64,000 nt of DNA. Source: Candidatus Freyarchaeota archaeon (lineage in GTDB: Archaea > Asgardarchaeota > Jordiarchaeia > Jordiarchaeales > Jordiarchaeaceae). Position numbers and translations under genes: made by a program. The notes under the pieces are model-generated. The model did not search any database, was not told the DNA's origin, and saw only the letters and a list, made by a program, of their open reading frames with translations. Positions 18,376-27,550 of this stretch are shown one piece after another. The DNA is taken from NCBI GenBank assembly GCA_030587365.1, contig JAUQZE010000022.1, positions 62,001-126,000 of the forward strand, read 5' to 3'. Within the stretch, counting starts at the first letter, position 1. The number at the start of each line of letters is the position of its first letter.

Positions 18376-18674
18376 AATCTCTCCTCCATAAAAACTTTTA
18401 TTCTCACTTTTCCGTTAAAAGGTTGAAATTTATAAATTTTTTTAATCCACTTAAAATTTACTCAAAAAAATTGCGCGCAACACTCTTGAAGAGTTTTGGA
18501 TGTCCAGTTTAAGGCTTTTTTAGTGCTGGGAAAAATGCCTCTTTCATAATTAAAAACTATTTTACTTATTCAAAAACAGAAACAGAAACAATGGTCTGTT
18601 CCCTCGTCTAACGCTTTCAGGTTCTAAAAAAAAGATATATATATACTTAAAAATTGGGTATTAGGATAGGTTAT

Positions 18675-18860
18675 TTACTTTTTCTTTCCTTTAGGCTTTG
18701 CCGCAGGCTTCGCTGGTGCTGCCGCAGGCTTCGCAGGAGCTACCGCAGGTTTTGGTCCTACTGCAGGCTTTGCCCCCATCGGATGTGCTTCTGATGTATG
18801 CTTCCTTAATTCGTCAGGAGTTCTAAACATTTTACCACATTGCGGGCATTTAATGGACAA
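18675..18860 (-). CDS. C2H2 zinc-finger protein with Ala/Pro/Lys-rich tail
   Basis: 61 residues. The first 26 form one classical C2H2 finger: C-P-Q-C-G-K-M-F, then DELRKH and an H four residues on (C-x2-C-x12-H-x4-H, with the eukaryote-like K-x-F and L positions). The rest is a repeat of A-K-P-A units ending in K-P-K-G-K-K-K, like a basic, unstructured nucleic-acid-binding tail. The TTG at 18860 has GAGGAGG upstream and gives MSIKCPQCG. A longer open frame to 19142 crosses the divergent promoter and is not believed. Function: probable DNA or RNA binding. Confidence 0.78.
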   Translation of the reverse strand: MSIKCPQCGKMFRTPDELRKHTSEAHPMGAKPAVGPKPAVAPAKPAAAPAKPAAKPKGKKK

Positions 18861-19091
18861 ATTATTCCTCCTCTTGTATATTTTAGATGTATTGATTACA
18901 TTAATGCTTATAAATATTTTTATACAAACAATACTATTTAAATAATAAAAAAAAGACACAAAGATAATTCTGTTATAAAAAATCAAGCTAAAAACGAGGA
19001 TGGAAGCCCGAACAAACTTTGGGAAAAGTTTTAGATTAATGTTTAAGAATATATTTATAGTAATAATTTTCACCGTTGAGGCTTGATCATT

Positions 19092-20465
19092 TTGAGGCTT
19101 CAGTTCCTTGGCGCTGCAAGAACGGTTACGGGTTCGCTTCACATTCTGGATGTTGATGGTGTACGAATACTCCTAGATTGTGGACTTTTTCAGGGAAGTA
19201 AGGAGCTTTGGGAGAGAAACAATTCGTTCAACTTTAACCCCAAGGACATAGACTATGTACTTATCTCTCACGGTCACATAGACCACTGCGGGAGACTCCC
19301 CCTCCTAGTTAATAAAGGTTTTAACGGAAAAATATACGCCACCCACGCGACAGCCGACCTCTGCTCAATTCTCCTCAAAGACTCTGCTAGAATTGAGGAA
19401 GCGGACACTGAGAGGGAGAATGTCCATAGAAGGAGTGAGGGTTTGCCGCCATTAAAACCCCTCTTCGATGAGAGTGACGTCGATAAATGCTCTAAACTGT
19501 TCCAGGGAGTCGACTACGATCGTGTGGTAAAGCTCAATGGGGTTGAGGTAGCTTTTAGAGATGCGGGTCACATTCTCGGCTCAGCCATAATAGAAATCTG
19601 GGCTGAGGGAATAAAAACTGTTTACAGCGGGGATATTGGAAGACCGGGAATGCCTATTCTCCGTGACCCTAAACCCATAGACTCAGCCGACTACCTCATA
19701 CTTGAGTCAACTTACGGTTCACAAAAACACCCGCCGTATCCCCCGACGGTAGACGAGATTAGGCGGATGGTTCTTGAGGTTTACCGAAGGGGAAGCAAAC
19801 TCCTAATCCCCGCCTTCTCCATTGGGAGGACTCAAACAATAATTTACATTCTCAACCACCTTGTTGAAAACAATGAAATTCCCATAATCCCGGTATACGT
19901 GGACTCCCCCCTAGCTGTTGATGCCACGGAAATCTTCAGCAGGCATCCCGAGTGCTACGATGCCGAATTTAAAGCTCTTCTCAGATCTGGAGACGACCCG
20001 CTAGTCTTCAGAGGACTGAAGTACGTGAGAGAGGATGAAGAATCCCATGAGATTTCAAACAAGAGGGAACCGAACATTATAATAGCAGCCTCAGGCATGT
20101 GCACCGGCGGAAGAATAAAGCACCACCTTGAGCGGCACCTATCCGACCCCTACTCCACTCTGCTCTTCGCCGGGTACCAAGCCAGAGGAACCTTGGGGAG
20201 AGCGCTTGTCGAGGGCAGAAAAACTGTGAAGATATATGGGAAGAGTTATCCCGTAAGAATTAGAGTGGAGTCTCTCCAAGGATTAAGCGCCCATGCCGAC
20301 AAGGCAGATCTCCTTAGTTGGGTTAAAAGAATTGACGGAATTAAAGAGGTGTTTCTTGTTCACGGAGACTACGAAAAGTCTTTAGCCTTAGCAAAGAATA
20401 TTCAATCAGAAAAGCATGCAAAGGTAAAGATACCCCTACAGGGAGAAGCACTAGAAATCTCCTGA
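19092..20465 (+). CDS. Beta-CASP metallo-beta-lactamase nuclease (CPSF/Ysh1-like)
   Basis: About 457 residues. Metallo-beta-lactamase motifs: SHGHIDHCGRLP, DAGHILGSA, YSGDIG. Beta-CASP motifs: ESTYG, PAFSIGRTQ, IIAASGMCTGGR and the late His in GLSAHADKADLL. These mark an RNA endo/exonuclease of the archaeal CPSF/Ysh1 group. N-terminal KH domains, present in aCPSF1, are absent, so this is the shorter paralog type. The TTG at 19092 starts the product directly at the first strand (RLQFLGAARTVTGS) with TGAGG about 10 bases upstream; a TTG at 19083 is the alternative. Confidence 0.9.
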   Translation: MRLQFLGAARTVTGSLHILDVDGVRILLDCGLFQGSKELWERNNSFNFNPKDIDYVLISHGHIDHCGRLPLLVNKGFNGKIYATHATADLCSILLKDSARIEEADTERENVHRRSEGLPPLKPLFDESDVDKCSKLFQGVDYDRVVKLNGVEVAFRDAGHILGSAIIEIWAEGIKTVYSGDIGRPGMPILRDPKPIDSADYLILESTYGSQKHPPYPPTVDEIRRMVLEVYRRGSKLLIPAFSIGRTQTIIYILNHLVENNEIPIIPVYVDSPLAVDATEIFSRHPECYDAEFKALLRSGDDPLVFRGLKYVREDEESHEISNKREPNIIIAASGMCTGGRIKHHLERHLSDPYSTLLFAGYQARGTLGRALVEGRKTVKIYGKSYPVRIRVESLQGLSAHADKADLLSWVKRIDGIKEVFLVHGDYEKSLALAKNIQSEKHAKVKIPLQGEALEIS

Positions 20466-20656
20466 AAATACATTCTTCCTTTTTTTAGTTTAGCCGCTAT
20501 CATAAAAAAATATTAAGAAAATGGGAAACAAAAGTAATCCAAGCGATGCTTTAAAAGAAAAGAGATCCGAAGTTCAAAACAAAATTCAAATAAGGGATAT
20601 AATTGATTCTGCCGCTCCAAAAAAATTAAATAAGAACTTTTAACTATTTAAAAAAC

Positions 20657-21168
20657 ATGATTATTATTCGCTCAGAAACTCCTGAGAATTATGCTGAAAT
20701 TTCAGCCGTGCACCGCAACGCCTTCGAACAAGATAACGAGGCGCGACTGGTCGAAAACATACGTTCATCTAATGAATTCATCTCCGAACTTTCTCTCGTA
20801 GCGCTTATCAATAGTAAGATTGTTGGGCACATCCTTTTTAGTCCGGTAATTATTAAATCGAAAAAACGGTTCCCGCTCTAATACTCGCGCCCTTAGCTGT
20901 TAGAAAAGAATATCAAAATCAGGGAATTGGTTCTATGCTTGTTAGAGAAGGGCTCAAGGAATGTAAAAGATTAAATCACAGTATTATAATTGTAATCGGA
21001 CATCCTAACTATTATCCAAGATTTGGATTCAAACCCGCATCTTTGTTTGGAATAACACCACCTTTCGAAGTTCCTAACGAAGCATTTTTAATAATTGAAT
21101 TAAAACCAGGCGCTTTAAAGGGAGTCAGCGGAAGAGTTGAACTTCCCTCGGTTTTTAATGATGCTTAA
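20657..21168 (+). pseudogene. GNAT acetyltransferase (YhbS-like), frameshifted
   Basis: The first part (MIIIRSETPENYAEISAVHR through GHILFSPVIIKSKK) and the later part (VPALILAPLAVRKEYQNQGI, then GSMLVREGLKECKR, the HPNYYPRFGF word and a C-terminal LKPGALKGVSG) form one complete YhbS-like N-acetyltransferase. They lie in different frames. The break falls at the A-run around 20860-20866 (AAATCGAAAAAACGG), where one base gained or lost restores the frame. No other damage is visible, so recent mutation, slippage or sequence error are all possible. Confidence 0.78.
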
Positions 21169-21316
21169 TAATAAATTTTCTAATTAAGAACCGATTAAAG
21201 ATAGTTATTAATGGAAAGAAAGCTTGGAACTATCTGTGGAGACAGAAAAATCCATGTACAATTTAGTAAAGCAATTTACTTTAGTATCTCCATTCTTATC
21301 TTGTGTAGGAGTAGCT

Positions 21317-21628
21317 CTATGTTTGGGTTCTCAAGACTTTTAACGCCATCCCTAGTGTGTTGTGGTTTGGGTATGTTTCAACATCCTTGTGGTGTGGTGC
21401 GTTGTCCCAACCTTCGATAAGTTCTCCCATAGAATTAAACCAGTAGTAACTATATGCTACTAGTTCGTCTCCTCTCCTAATTTCCCTCAAGTAGAGCGAA
21501 TCATCGTTAATAAACACTATCTTAGCCTTTATGACGTATAGTAGTCCTCTGGTGGCTTCTTCGATAAGTTCTATCCTTAGGACTACGTCTTCACTCTTTT
21601 CTAGCAACTTCTCTAGTCGCTTCTTCAA
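21317..21628 (-). CDS. TumE-like toxin (DUF6516 family)
   Basis: About 103 residues. The ending GELIEGWDNAPHHKDVETYP, with the preceding YSYYWF, is the hallmark of the TumE/DUF6516 family of type II toxin-antitoxin toxins, thought to be nucleases. The frame overlaps the upstream coiled-coil gene by 38 bases if it starts at the TTG at 21628, or 17 bases from the TTG at 21607; neither has a strong binding site, so translation is probably coupled. Confidence 0.75.
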   Translation of the reverse strand: MKKRLEKLLEKSEDVVLRIELIEEATRGLLYVIKAKIVFINDDSLYLREIRRGDELVAYSYYWFNSMGELIEGWDNAPHHKDVETYPNHNTLGMALKVLRTQT

Positions 21629-21890
21629 TATCTGCTAACTCCCTTTCCAGCTCCTTCTTTGTTTCAACAAGCGTCTTCCAGGTGAACCATACTTCATGAG
21701 CTTTGAAGCTGTCAGGCAAGTTACCAGCGTACTCTTCGAAGGATCCATGCTCCTCCTCAAATTTTCCAAGCTTCTCTTCCACTTCTTGGAGTTCTTTTAA
21801 AACTTGTTTTCTCCTCTCCTTTAGAAACCTCAATGCAATGCCCTTAAATAGCTCCTTGTTCTTCTCGATGATCTTCAACAAACTCGCCAT
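21591..21890 (-). CDS. Coiled-coil antitoxin partner of TumE-like toxin
   Basis: 99 residues, almost wholly charged alpha-helix with two long coiled-coil stretches (ERRKQVLKELQEVEEKLGKF and TLVETKKELERELADIEEAT). Its size, helical nature and position immediately before the TumE-like gene match the antitoxin of such pairs. The ATG at 21890 has AGGGTG upstream; the longer frame to 21923 adds 11 residues. Role inferred from context. Confidence 0.6.
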   Translation of the reverse strand: MASLLKIIEKNKELFKGIALRFLKERRKQVLKELQEVEEKLGKFEEEHGSFEEYAGNLPDSFKAHEVWFTWKTLVETKKELERELADIEEATREVARKE

Positions 21891-22135
21891 ACGAACACCC
21901 TGCATTACCCGCGATATGCTCACACAACTCTAAAATATCGTAAGTATTCAAGTATTATTAAAATGTCTAGTGGGAGAAGAAAAAGATGTGTTCCGGACTG
22001 GTTCTTATTTTTTGGTACGGTTTTCGTGCTAAGAGTTTTATGTACCCCTGAAGTAATCGGCGAGAGGGCTACCAAAACATTTTATTTTATGAGCGTAGTA
22101 AGAATAATAACAAAAACTTGAGTCTGGTGGGATTC

Positions 22136-22640
22136 ATGGACGTTTTGAAAGCTATAGAGAAGAGAAGGAGTATACGAGACTATGTTGAGAAAATTCCGAG
22201 CGATGAAGTCGTATACTCCATAATTGAGTCTGGAAGGCTTGCCCCCTCGGCTGGAAACAGGCAGCCTTATAGATTTGTTGTTGTTTGGGACAGAGAAAAA
22301 ATTAGAAAAATAGCCAAGGCTTCGATGAGCTTTCTCAGCAAAACAGGAGTAATAATAGTAGGAGTAGCGGATCCAAAACTATCACCAAAATGGTATCCCG
22401 TGGACACTGCGATAGTAACATATGGTTCTTGCAGCTCAAGCTCAGGGATTGGGAACCTGCTGGATAGGTGCCTTCAGCGAAGAAGAGGTTAAAAAAAGTC
22501 TGGAAATACCTAAAGATGTAACCATAGTGGCTATGCTCGGAGTAGGATACCCGAAATCAAAACCGAATCCGACATCGAGAAAAAAGATGGAAGAAATAGC
22601 CTGCCGAGACAAGTGGAACAATCCCTTCACAAAAAAATAG
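22136..22640 (+). pseudogene. Nitroreductase-family protein, frameshifted
   Basis: The first 95 residues (MDVLKAIEKRRSIRDY, ESGRLAPSAGNRQPYRFVVV, PVDTAIVT) and the last 70 (MVLAAQAQGLGTCWIGAFSE, AMLGVGYP) together make a full FMN-dependent nitroreductase. The FMN-contacting R-R-S-I-R and P-S-A-G-N-R-Q-P words are intact. The frame changes near 22415-22420, between D-T-A-I-V-T and M-V-L-A-A; where relatives have D-T-A-I-x-x-E-x-M-V-L-A-A, four bases appear missing. GGTGGG four bases before the ATG sets the start. Confidence 0.78.
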
Positions 22641-22737
22641 AAAAGCTTAGCAATTGAAGCTGGCGTATTTCATAATTTTTATTCCAAAATATTTTTAATG
22701 AGTTATTTCTGGGTCAGCCTTCTCTCTGCTGTGCTTG

Positions 22738-23178
22738 TTAGAATCCTCCAGACCTTATTATGGCTGTTGTTACCACTTTTGCGGCGAGAGTTCCGTCCTG
22801 TTTTTTTATTGGTATTTCGAATATCATAAAGAGCATGTTATTTTTGACGTACATGTCTATTACTTCTACTTGGGATACGATAACATCCCCAGGCTTTATT
22901 GGTGTATAGTATTCGTACTTCTGACCACCGTGAAGAAGCTTGGTCAAATCTTTTATTATTCCTTCCTGAGCGAGTTTCCCAGCTCCATAGAACCCGGGAA
23001 GGAAGATGACAGACAGGAAGGAGGGAGGGGCAATTATCTTAGAATCGTCGGGATCTGTGTACTCTGGTTTCAGGTCGCCTGTGGCTTTAGCATAGGCTCT
23101 TATGGTGTCGCCTGTTACCTTATAAGTAATGGGGTCAAACTTGTAACCTTTATACTTCTTATACTTGTCTTCACTCAC
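22738..23178 (-). CDS. MaoC/FAS1-like hotdog dehydratase domain protein
   Basis: 146 residues resembling the N-terminal hotdog half of MaoC-type (R)-hydratases: ITGDTIRAYAKATGD-like segment (VTGDTIRAYAKATGDLKPEY), APPSFLSV, LHGGQKYEYYTPIKPGDVI. In two-domain hydratases this half binds the acyl-CoA and the second half carries the catalytic Asp/His. Here it stands alone and probably needs a partner subunit not seen nearby. A role in hydrating enoyl-CoA esters would fit the other acyl-CoA genes of the window. Confidence 0.75.
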   Translation of the reverse strand: MSEDKYKKYKGYKFDPITYKVTGDTIRAYAKATGDLKPEYTDPDDSKIIAPPSFLSVIFLPGFYGAGKLAQEGIIKDLTKLLHGGQKYEYYTPIKPGDVIVSQVEVIDMYVKNNMLFMIFEIPIKKQDGTLAAKVVTTAIIRSGGF

Positions 23179-23684
23179 AGAACCACCTTACCTCACTATC
23201 CCTCTTTTACAGATTCAGCTATAAAATTCTTTTGGCTAACGATTTTTATACACCTTTTTGAAGCGGTTCTTGGCCAATAGCTCTGAATTTTAGAGTCCTC
23301 TACGTTATTTCTTTTATGATAACTTTCCCAGGGTGATTTTGTTGTAAGAAATAGCGTTTAAATCCGAGTTCAAGACCTGCCCCCATAAATTATGCGTTTC
23401 GAGGGCTAAAGGAGGGCTTGGTATATGATAAAATTTTTATTTGGAAAAGTAATAGTATGAGTTCCGAAACGTGAATCAAAGGATAAAGCTTATGTGCAGT
23501 ATGGAAAATTGTGTTTAACAATATTAACCAGTCGAAGAAAAAGGCAGAAAAATACTTTAGAAAAGTAGGGGGAATCTTCAGCAAATTTCGTGTCTTGAAA
23601 CGCTTTACGGGTTAACTTCACCGAATGATATTTGGTTATTCGGCTACGTTTCCAAACTTCAATTATCAGGAGATGTGATATGAA
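23179..23684. other. Gene-free stretch
   Basis: About 505 bases between divergent genes. No ORF with a ribosome binding site, tRNA-like fold or clear repeat is seen. CAGGAGA near 23668 belongs to the PHP gene. Confidence 0.5.
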
Positions 23685-24428
23685 ATGCGGCGTGAAAGAA
23701 AAAGGAATGATTTAGGGTTTGAGAATTGGCTGCTTTGCGACTTTCACATTCATACAAAGATAAGCGATGGCAGCCTACCCTTAGAGAAAGTGGTTGATCT
23801 TTATGGTGAAAAAGGATTTGATGTCATAAGTATCGCTGACCATATTCTGGATGAGAAGACGCGTGAAGAAAGGCAAAAGAAAAGGGAACCCACGCTCTCA
23901 CTAACGAGAGAAGACTTTCCGAACTATTTACGACTCTTATGGAAGGAGGAAAAAAGAGCATGGGAGCGATACAGAATGCTACTCATCCCAGCAGTAGAAC
24001 TAACAAACAACCAAGATATGTACCATATACTCGCCATTGACATAAAGGAATACATTGAACCAGCATTACCAGTAGAGAGAATAGTTGAAGAGATTCACAG
24101 ACAGGAAGCTATTGCTATCGCCTGCCACCCACATCGTAAAGAAACAGAACACGACCAGCCGTACATTCACCTCTGGGAAAACCACAAAAAGTATTCGGAT
24201 CTCTTCGATGCCTGGGAAGTAGCTAATCGCGATGATCTTTTCAATATCATTGGCCTACAGAAATTTAATTACATAGCAAACTCGGATTTCCACGAAGCTG
24301 AGCATCTTTATTCTTGGAAGAGCCTGATACGAGCTGAGAAAAACACTGAAGCAGTAAAGGCCGCAATAAGAGAGAATAAAGAGATAGCTATCTATCTATT
24401 TAGGAAAAATAAACTGATTGAAGAGTAA
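23685..24428 (+). CDS. PHP-domain metal-dependent phosphoesterase
   Basis: 247-residue PHP domain. Metal-binding words in order: DFHIHTKISDG (H-x-H), ISIADH, PAVELT, ACHPHR and NSDFHE. All expected ligands are present, so it should be active on a phosphoester or nucleotide. An insertion rich in charged residues (about 55-95) separates the first and second metal sites. CAGGAGA lies ten bases upstream of the ATG. Single gene. Confidence 0.85.
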   Translation: MRRERKRNDLGFENWLLCDFHIHTKISDGSLPLEKVVDLYGEKGFDVISIADHILDEKTREERQKKREPTLSLTREDFPNYLRLLWKEEKRAWERYRMLLIPAVELTNNQDMYHILAIDIKEYIEPALPVERIVEEIHRQEAIAIACHPHRKETEHDQPYIHLWENHKKYSDLFDAWEVANRDDLFNIIGLQKFNYIANSDFHEAEHLYSWKSLIRAEKNTEAVKAAIRENKEIAIYLFRKNKLIEE

Positions 24429-24616
24429 AAGCTCAATGCGTGGAAATGGGTGATACGGGGTTCCAAGTTGAAAAATACTAGAAAAATCTAAAAAGGATTA
24501 CGCAAAAATAGTTCATTTTGAAATATTTCGAGTTAAAAAATATGTGGAAAAGAGCTTACACTATTATATTCAAACTCTTATTTTACATCGCCCAAAAGAT
24601 ACACAGGCGTTCCTAT

Positions 24617-25051
24617 TCAAGTAATTGCCAAGAGTATTCGGATTATCAATAGGCAGAACACTACGAACACCAACAATGCCACAGCGAGGTAGTATGCCCA
24701 CTTCTTCATGTAAAGCAAGCCTACACCAGTAATAATTGTATATCCTGAAAAGGTTAGACCCGCCAAAACCACCAAATGAAGACCAGTAATAATGGATTGA
24801 TTAGCGATTAGAATAGTCGAATGGACTAGTACAATTTCGTGTAATAGATTAGTTAGTATGCTAACCAAATCAATTAGTACAAGTGCAAATAGTGTACCCT
24901 GGTTGGATAGCGTGAAATTGTATCCTAATGCAATGCAAGTCTCAAGTATGCATATGGCAATTATCCCCAGCACTCCAATAATTATGAGGATTATGGCTAG
25001 TGCAGTTATCCTTTCAGGTCTGTAAAGTTTCCATTTGGCATCCTTTTCCAC
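24617..25051 (-). CDS. Four-helix membrane protein
   Basis: 144 residues. Four hydrophobic segments are evident (about 14-40, 52-72, 80-112, 116-143), separated by short loops, with a charged cytoplasmic N-terminus (MEKDAKWKLYRPER). No family is recognised. The GTG start at 25051 is preceded by AAGGGGT. A CTTGTT/AACAAG palindrome lies about 115 bases upstream. Confidence 0.65.
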   Translation of the reverse strand: MEKDAKWKLYRPERITALAIILIIIGVLGIIAICILETCIALGYNFTLSNQGTLFALVLIDLVSILTNLLHEIVLVHSTILIANQSIITGLHLVVLAGLTFSGYTIITGVGLLYMKKWAYYLAVALLVFVVFCLLIIRILLAIT

Positions 25052-25163
25052 TAGATTACCCCTTAAAAATTATTTGTTTGGTATTATTTTTGTTAACGTA
25101 TTTAAATTTTATTTTGTGAGCATTGCGAGATTTTTCTTTTTAGCTTTGGGATAGTTTAGAGTT

Positions 25164-25186
25164 ACTTGTTTATCTCTGTAACAAGT
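25164..25186. promoter_or_regulatory. Palindrome ACTTGTT-N9-AACAAGT
   Basis: Seven-base inverted arms with a 9-base spacer, upstream of the membrane protein gene. It resembles CTTGTA-N8-TACAAG inside the 86-bp repeat near 39 and 41.5 kb, and TTGGTTCTT follows here where GCTGGTTCTT follows there. Operator role is inferred. Confidence 0.4.
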
Positions 25187-25302
25187 TGGTTCTTTTTATT
25201 TTCTAAGCACTCTTCGGATGGCTTATTTAGCACACTTCCTCAAAATATTTCCAAATAATAGTTATGTATGCTTCTCTAAAAATAAAAAGGGGAGAAAGTG
25301 AT

Positions 25303-26559
25303 TTATTTCCTGTATACGCCGTACTTGAATGTGGTTTCAGTCATTGCTTTGACGTTTTCGAGTTTGGCTTCGTCAGGTATGCCGGACACGGCTCCGTCCA
25401 TTATGAATCCTCCGCCTTCGCCTACGATGTCGATAAGTTTCTTGCAGTACTCCTCCATCTGTGCTGGGGTTCCAGCAACGAAAAGTGATGCTGGTATGTT
25501 TCCTTTGAGGCAGATTCTGTCTCCGATTTCCTCCTTGGCCTTGAAAATGTCAGTCCTATCCAACCAGGCTATAGTTTTTCCCTTGGGTAATTCCTTCAGG
25601 TATTCTAGGCGGGGAGTGTAGTCACCTTCATAGAAGGGCATGGGTTGCATTCCCGCTTTAACTAGGTCGAGTATTATTTTTTTGAGGCTGGGCCAGTAGA
25701 ATTCTTCAAACTGTTTATTGGACATGAATCCCGCAGCGCCACGATGAAGTGGAATGAATATTCTCGTGTTGCCGGTTAATTGAGCCATAGATATCGCGAT
25801 CTGCATTTGGTAGGGCTCCAATAAGTCTATTATGTGCTTTAGCTCTTCCGGGTTTCTGTACATGTCGAGCATTGTACCCCGCATTCCTCTCAAGAAATCA
25901 GAAACTAAGTCGAAGGGAGCTTGGGCAATGGAACCAAGCTGCATAGGATAACCCAATTTTTTCATCTCTGCTTCGTAGCCAAAACTTACACCCAGCCATT
26001 GCATTGTAGCTTGGCTCGCTGTTTTCATATCTTCCATAAACTGCACAAATGGTGGTTGAGCCATCAGCATAGGGATCGTGAATATTGTACTATAGCCTAC
26101 AAATGAATTGATGTCGGGAAGTGTCTGAAAAGCTTCAAAGATTCCGAAGGTACGCGGGAGCCACTTTTTGATAATATACTCGGCGGAATTAGCAAAGAGT
26201 TCCTTGTATTCTTCTGCTTTCATGTATTCCCCTTCAACATACTGAAAGGGTAGATTATCTGGAAGATTTATTCCGGGCGCCTTGAGTATTTTAGCCTTCA
26301 TTGCCTTTAACACGGGTCCCGAAAAAACAACCAGCATGGAGGGAGTCATATCCCACTCGAATTCCAGGACCGTTTCCTTGTAAGCAGCCGCGGTTCTAGC
26401 ATGGTCAAACATGGCTTCCTTATTACTCATACCCTTGTAACGAGTAGGCCAAAAATGTGTAAAGGGTGCGAGGGGGACTCTGTCCGGCTCTTTTAAGGCT
26501 ACGGCGTCGTTCCATCTCTGCTCTCTCTCCTTATACAACTCTTCTGGCGATTTCGGCAT
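25303..26559 (-). CDS. Uroporphyrinogen decarboxylase-family corrinoid:cofactor methyltransferase
   Basis: 418 residues with the UroD/MtaA-like TIM barrel. The N-terminus (EREQRWNDAVALKEPDRVPL) and the GFMSNKQFEEFYWP segment fit methyltransferase members that work with a corrinoid protein, not heme synthesis. MtaA/MtbA enzymes carry a zinc-binding H-x-C word; here the equivalent region is LHRGAAGF around residue 272, with no Cys, so zinc-thiolate activation in the usual form is unlikely. The ATG lies two bases after the stop of the corrinoid-protein gene, and the two clearly form an operon. Methyl donor and acceptor are unknown. Confidence 0.78.
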   Translation of the reverse strand: MPKSPEELYKEREQRWNDAVALKEPDRVPLAPFTHFWPTRYKGMSNKEAMFDHARTAAAYKETVLEFEWDMTPSMLVVFSGPVLKAMKAKILKAPGINLPDNLPFQYVEGEYMKAEEYKELFANSAEYIIKKWLPRTFGIFEAFQTLPDINSFVGYSTIFTIPMLMAQPPFVQFMEDMKTASQATMQWLGVSFGYEAEMKKLGYPMQLGSIAQAPFDLVSDFLRGMRGTMLDMYRNPEELKHIIDLLEPYQMQIAISMAQLTGNTRIFIPLHRGAAGFMSNKQFEEFYWPSLKKIILDLVKAGMQPMPFYEGDYTPRLEYLKELPKGKTIAWLDRTDIFKAKEEIGDRICLKGNIPASLFVAGTPAQMEEYCKKLIDIVGEGGGFIMDGAVSGIPDEAKLENVKAMTETTFKYGVYRK

Positions 26560-26561
26560 TT

Positions 26562-27191
26562 TTAGACACCTACCCATTTCTTGGCTATTGCTACTGCTTC
26601 GGCGGCGTCTTTTCCGTAGGCGTCGGCGTCCACGTATTTTCTTATGGTCTCGTCCATCTGGCCTCCGCCGATCATTATCTTCACCTTATCTCTTAATCCC
26701 ACTTTCTTGATTTCATTTATGGTTTCCTTCATGGAGTTGTATGCCAGTGTTAGGAATCCGCTCAGAGCCACGATTTGCGTTTTCGTTTCCTTGATTTTTT
26801 CCACGAACTTTTCCTTGGGCACGTCGATACCGAGGTCTACTACCTCGAAGCCGTTTGCGTCCAGCATGAATTTTACGATGTCCTTGCCTATGTCGTGTAT
26901 GTCTCCAGCCACGGTTCCCAGAACAATTTTTCCCAGACGCTTAACCTTATTGCCTCCTTTGAGTTTCGGCGCTAAGATTTCGGTTATCTGCTTCAGAATC
27001 TCACCGGACATGATTAAATCGGGAAGGAAGAACTCTTTGTCCTCAAACTTTTTTCCCACTTTAGCCATGGCGGTTCTTATCTGGTCCAAGATTTTCAGGG
27101 GGTCTTCTCCTGCTTTAACCTTTTTTTGCACTAGCTCCACGGCTTCCTTCTCATTAAGATCTGTAATCAAATCCACTAAATCTTTAGCCAA
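26562..27191 (-). CDS. Corrinoid-binding methyltransferase protein (MtaC/MtbC-like)
   Basis: 209 residues. An N-terminal four-helix cap (residues 5-80) precedes a B12-binding Rossmann domain with GDIHDIGKDI (residues 96-105), where His99 is the lower axial cobalt ligand, followed by SGFLTLAYNSMK and the MIGGGQMDE region. This carries the methyl group between a substrate-specific methyltransferase and the UroD-type partner encoded next to it. The TTG start has GGAGGA eight bases upstream. No substrate-specific MtaB/MtmB-type partner is seen nearby. Confidence 0.88.
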   Translation of the reverse strand: MAKDLVDLITDLNEKEAVELVQKKVKAGEDPLKILDQIRTAMAKVGKKFEDKEFFLPDLIMSGEILKQITEILAPKLKGGNKVKRLGKIVLGTVAGDIHDIGKDIVKFMLDANGFEVVDLGIDVPKEKFVEKIKETKTQIVALSGFLTLAYNSMKETINEIKKVGLRDKVKIMIGGGQMDETIRKYVDADAYGKDAAEAVAIAKKWVGV

Positions 27192-27550
27192 AATAAATCC
27201 TCCGCCGAATTGAAATTTTATACTTAATTTTTATCGGTTTTTCAATCATATTCAGGATTATGGTAATAAATTTTGTGTTAAAATTTGTAAGTAAAAATAT
27301 GCATTTTTTCAAGTTTAGAATAATTTACCTCATTCTAGGACGAAGTTGCCTTTAATGGTTCGAAATAAACCCTGAATCGCGTTTCTCGGTAATCTACATA
27401 ATCTGAATTGGTAATAATACTTGGTTTTCTTCAGTTGAAAAACTGTTCGATTATGAAATTAAGCATCTCTGGAAAAATTATATATACTCTCAGTACTCGG
27501 TTTTAATACATCTTCGATATGCATTAACTTGTTATGGGTGAAACAGAATT
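27192..27550. other. Divergent promoter region
   Basis: About 360 bases between the corrinoid-protein gene and the sirtuin gene, which diverge. A/T-rich TATA-like runs are present on both strands near each start (for example TTATATATACTC around 27480), but no ORF or repeat is seen. Confidence 0.5.

Noticed and set aside
19083..19142. Overlap of the zinc-finger frame (open to 19142, minus strand) with the beta-CASP nuclease start
   Set aside because: The upstream part of the zinc-finger frame is A/T-rich, hydrophobic and crosses the divergent promoter; the TTG at 18860 has a strong ribosome binding site.
23340..23390. GTTCAAG-like word near 23373 suggesting a tRNA 3' end
   Set aside because: The flanking bases do not pair as a T-arm and no acceptor stem or anticodon arm could be drawn.
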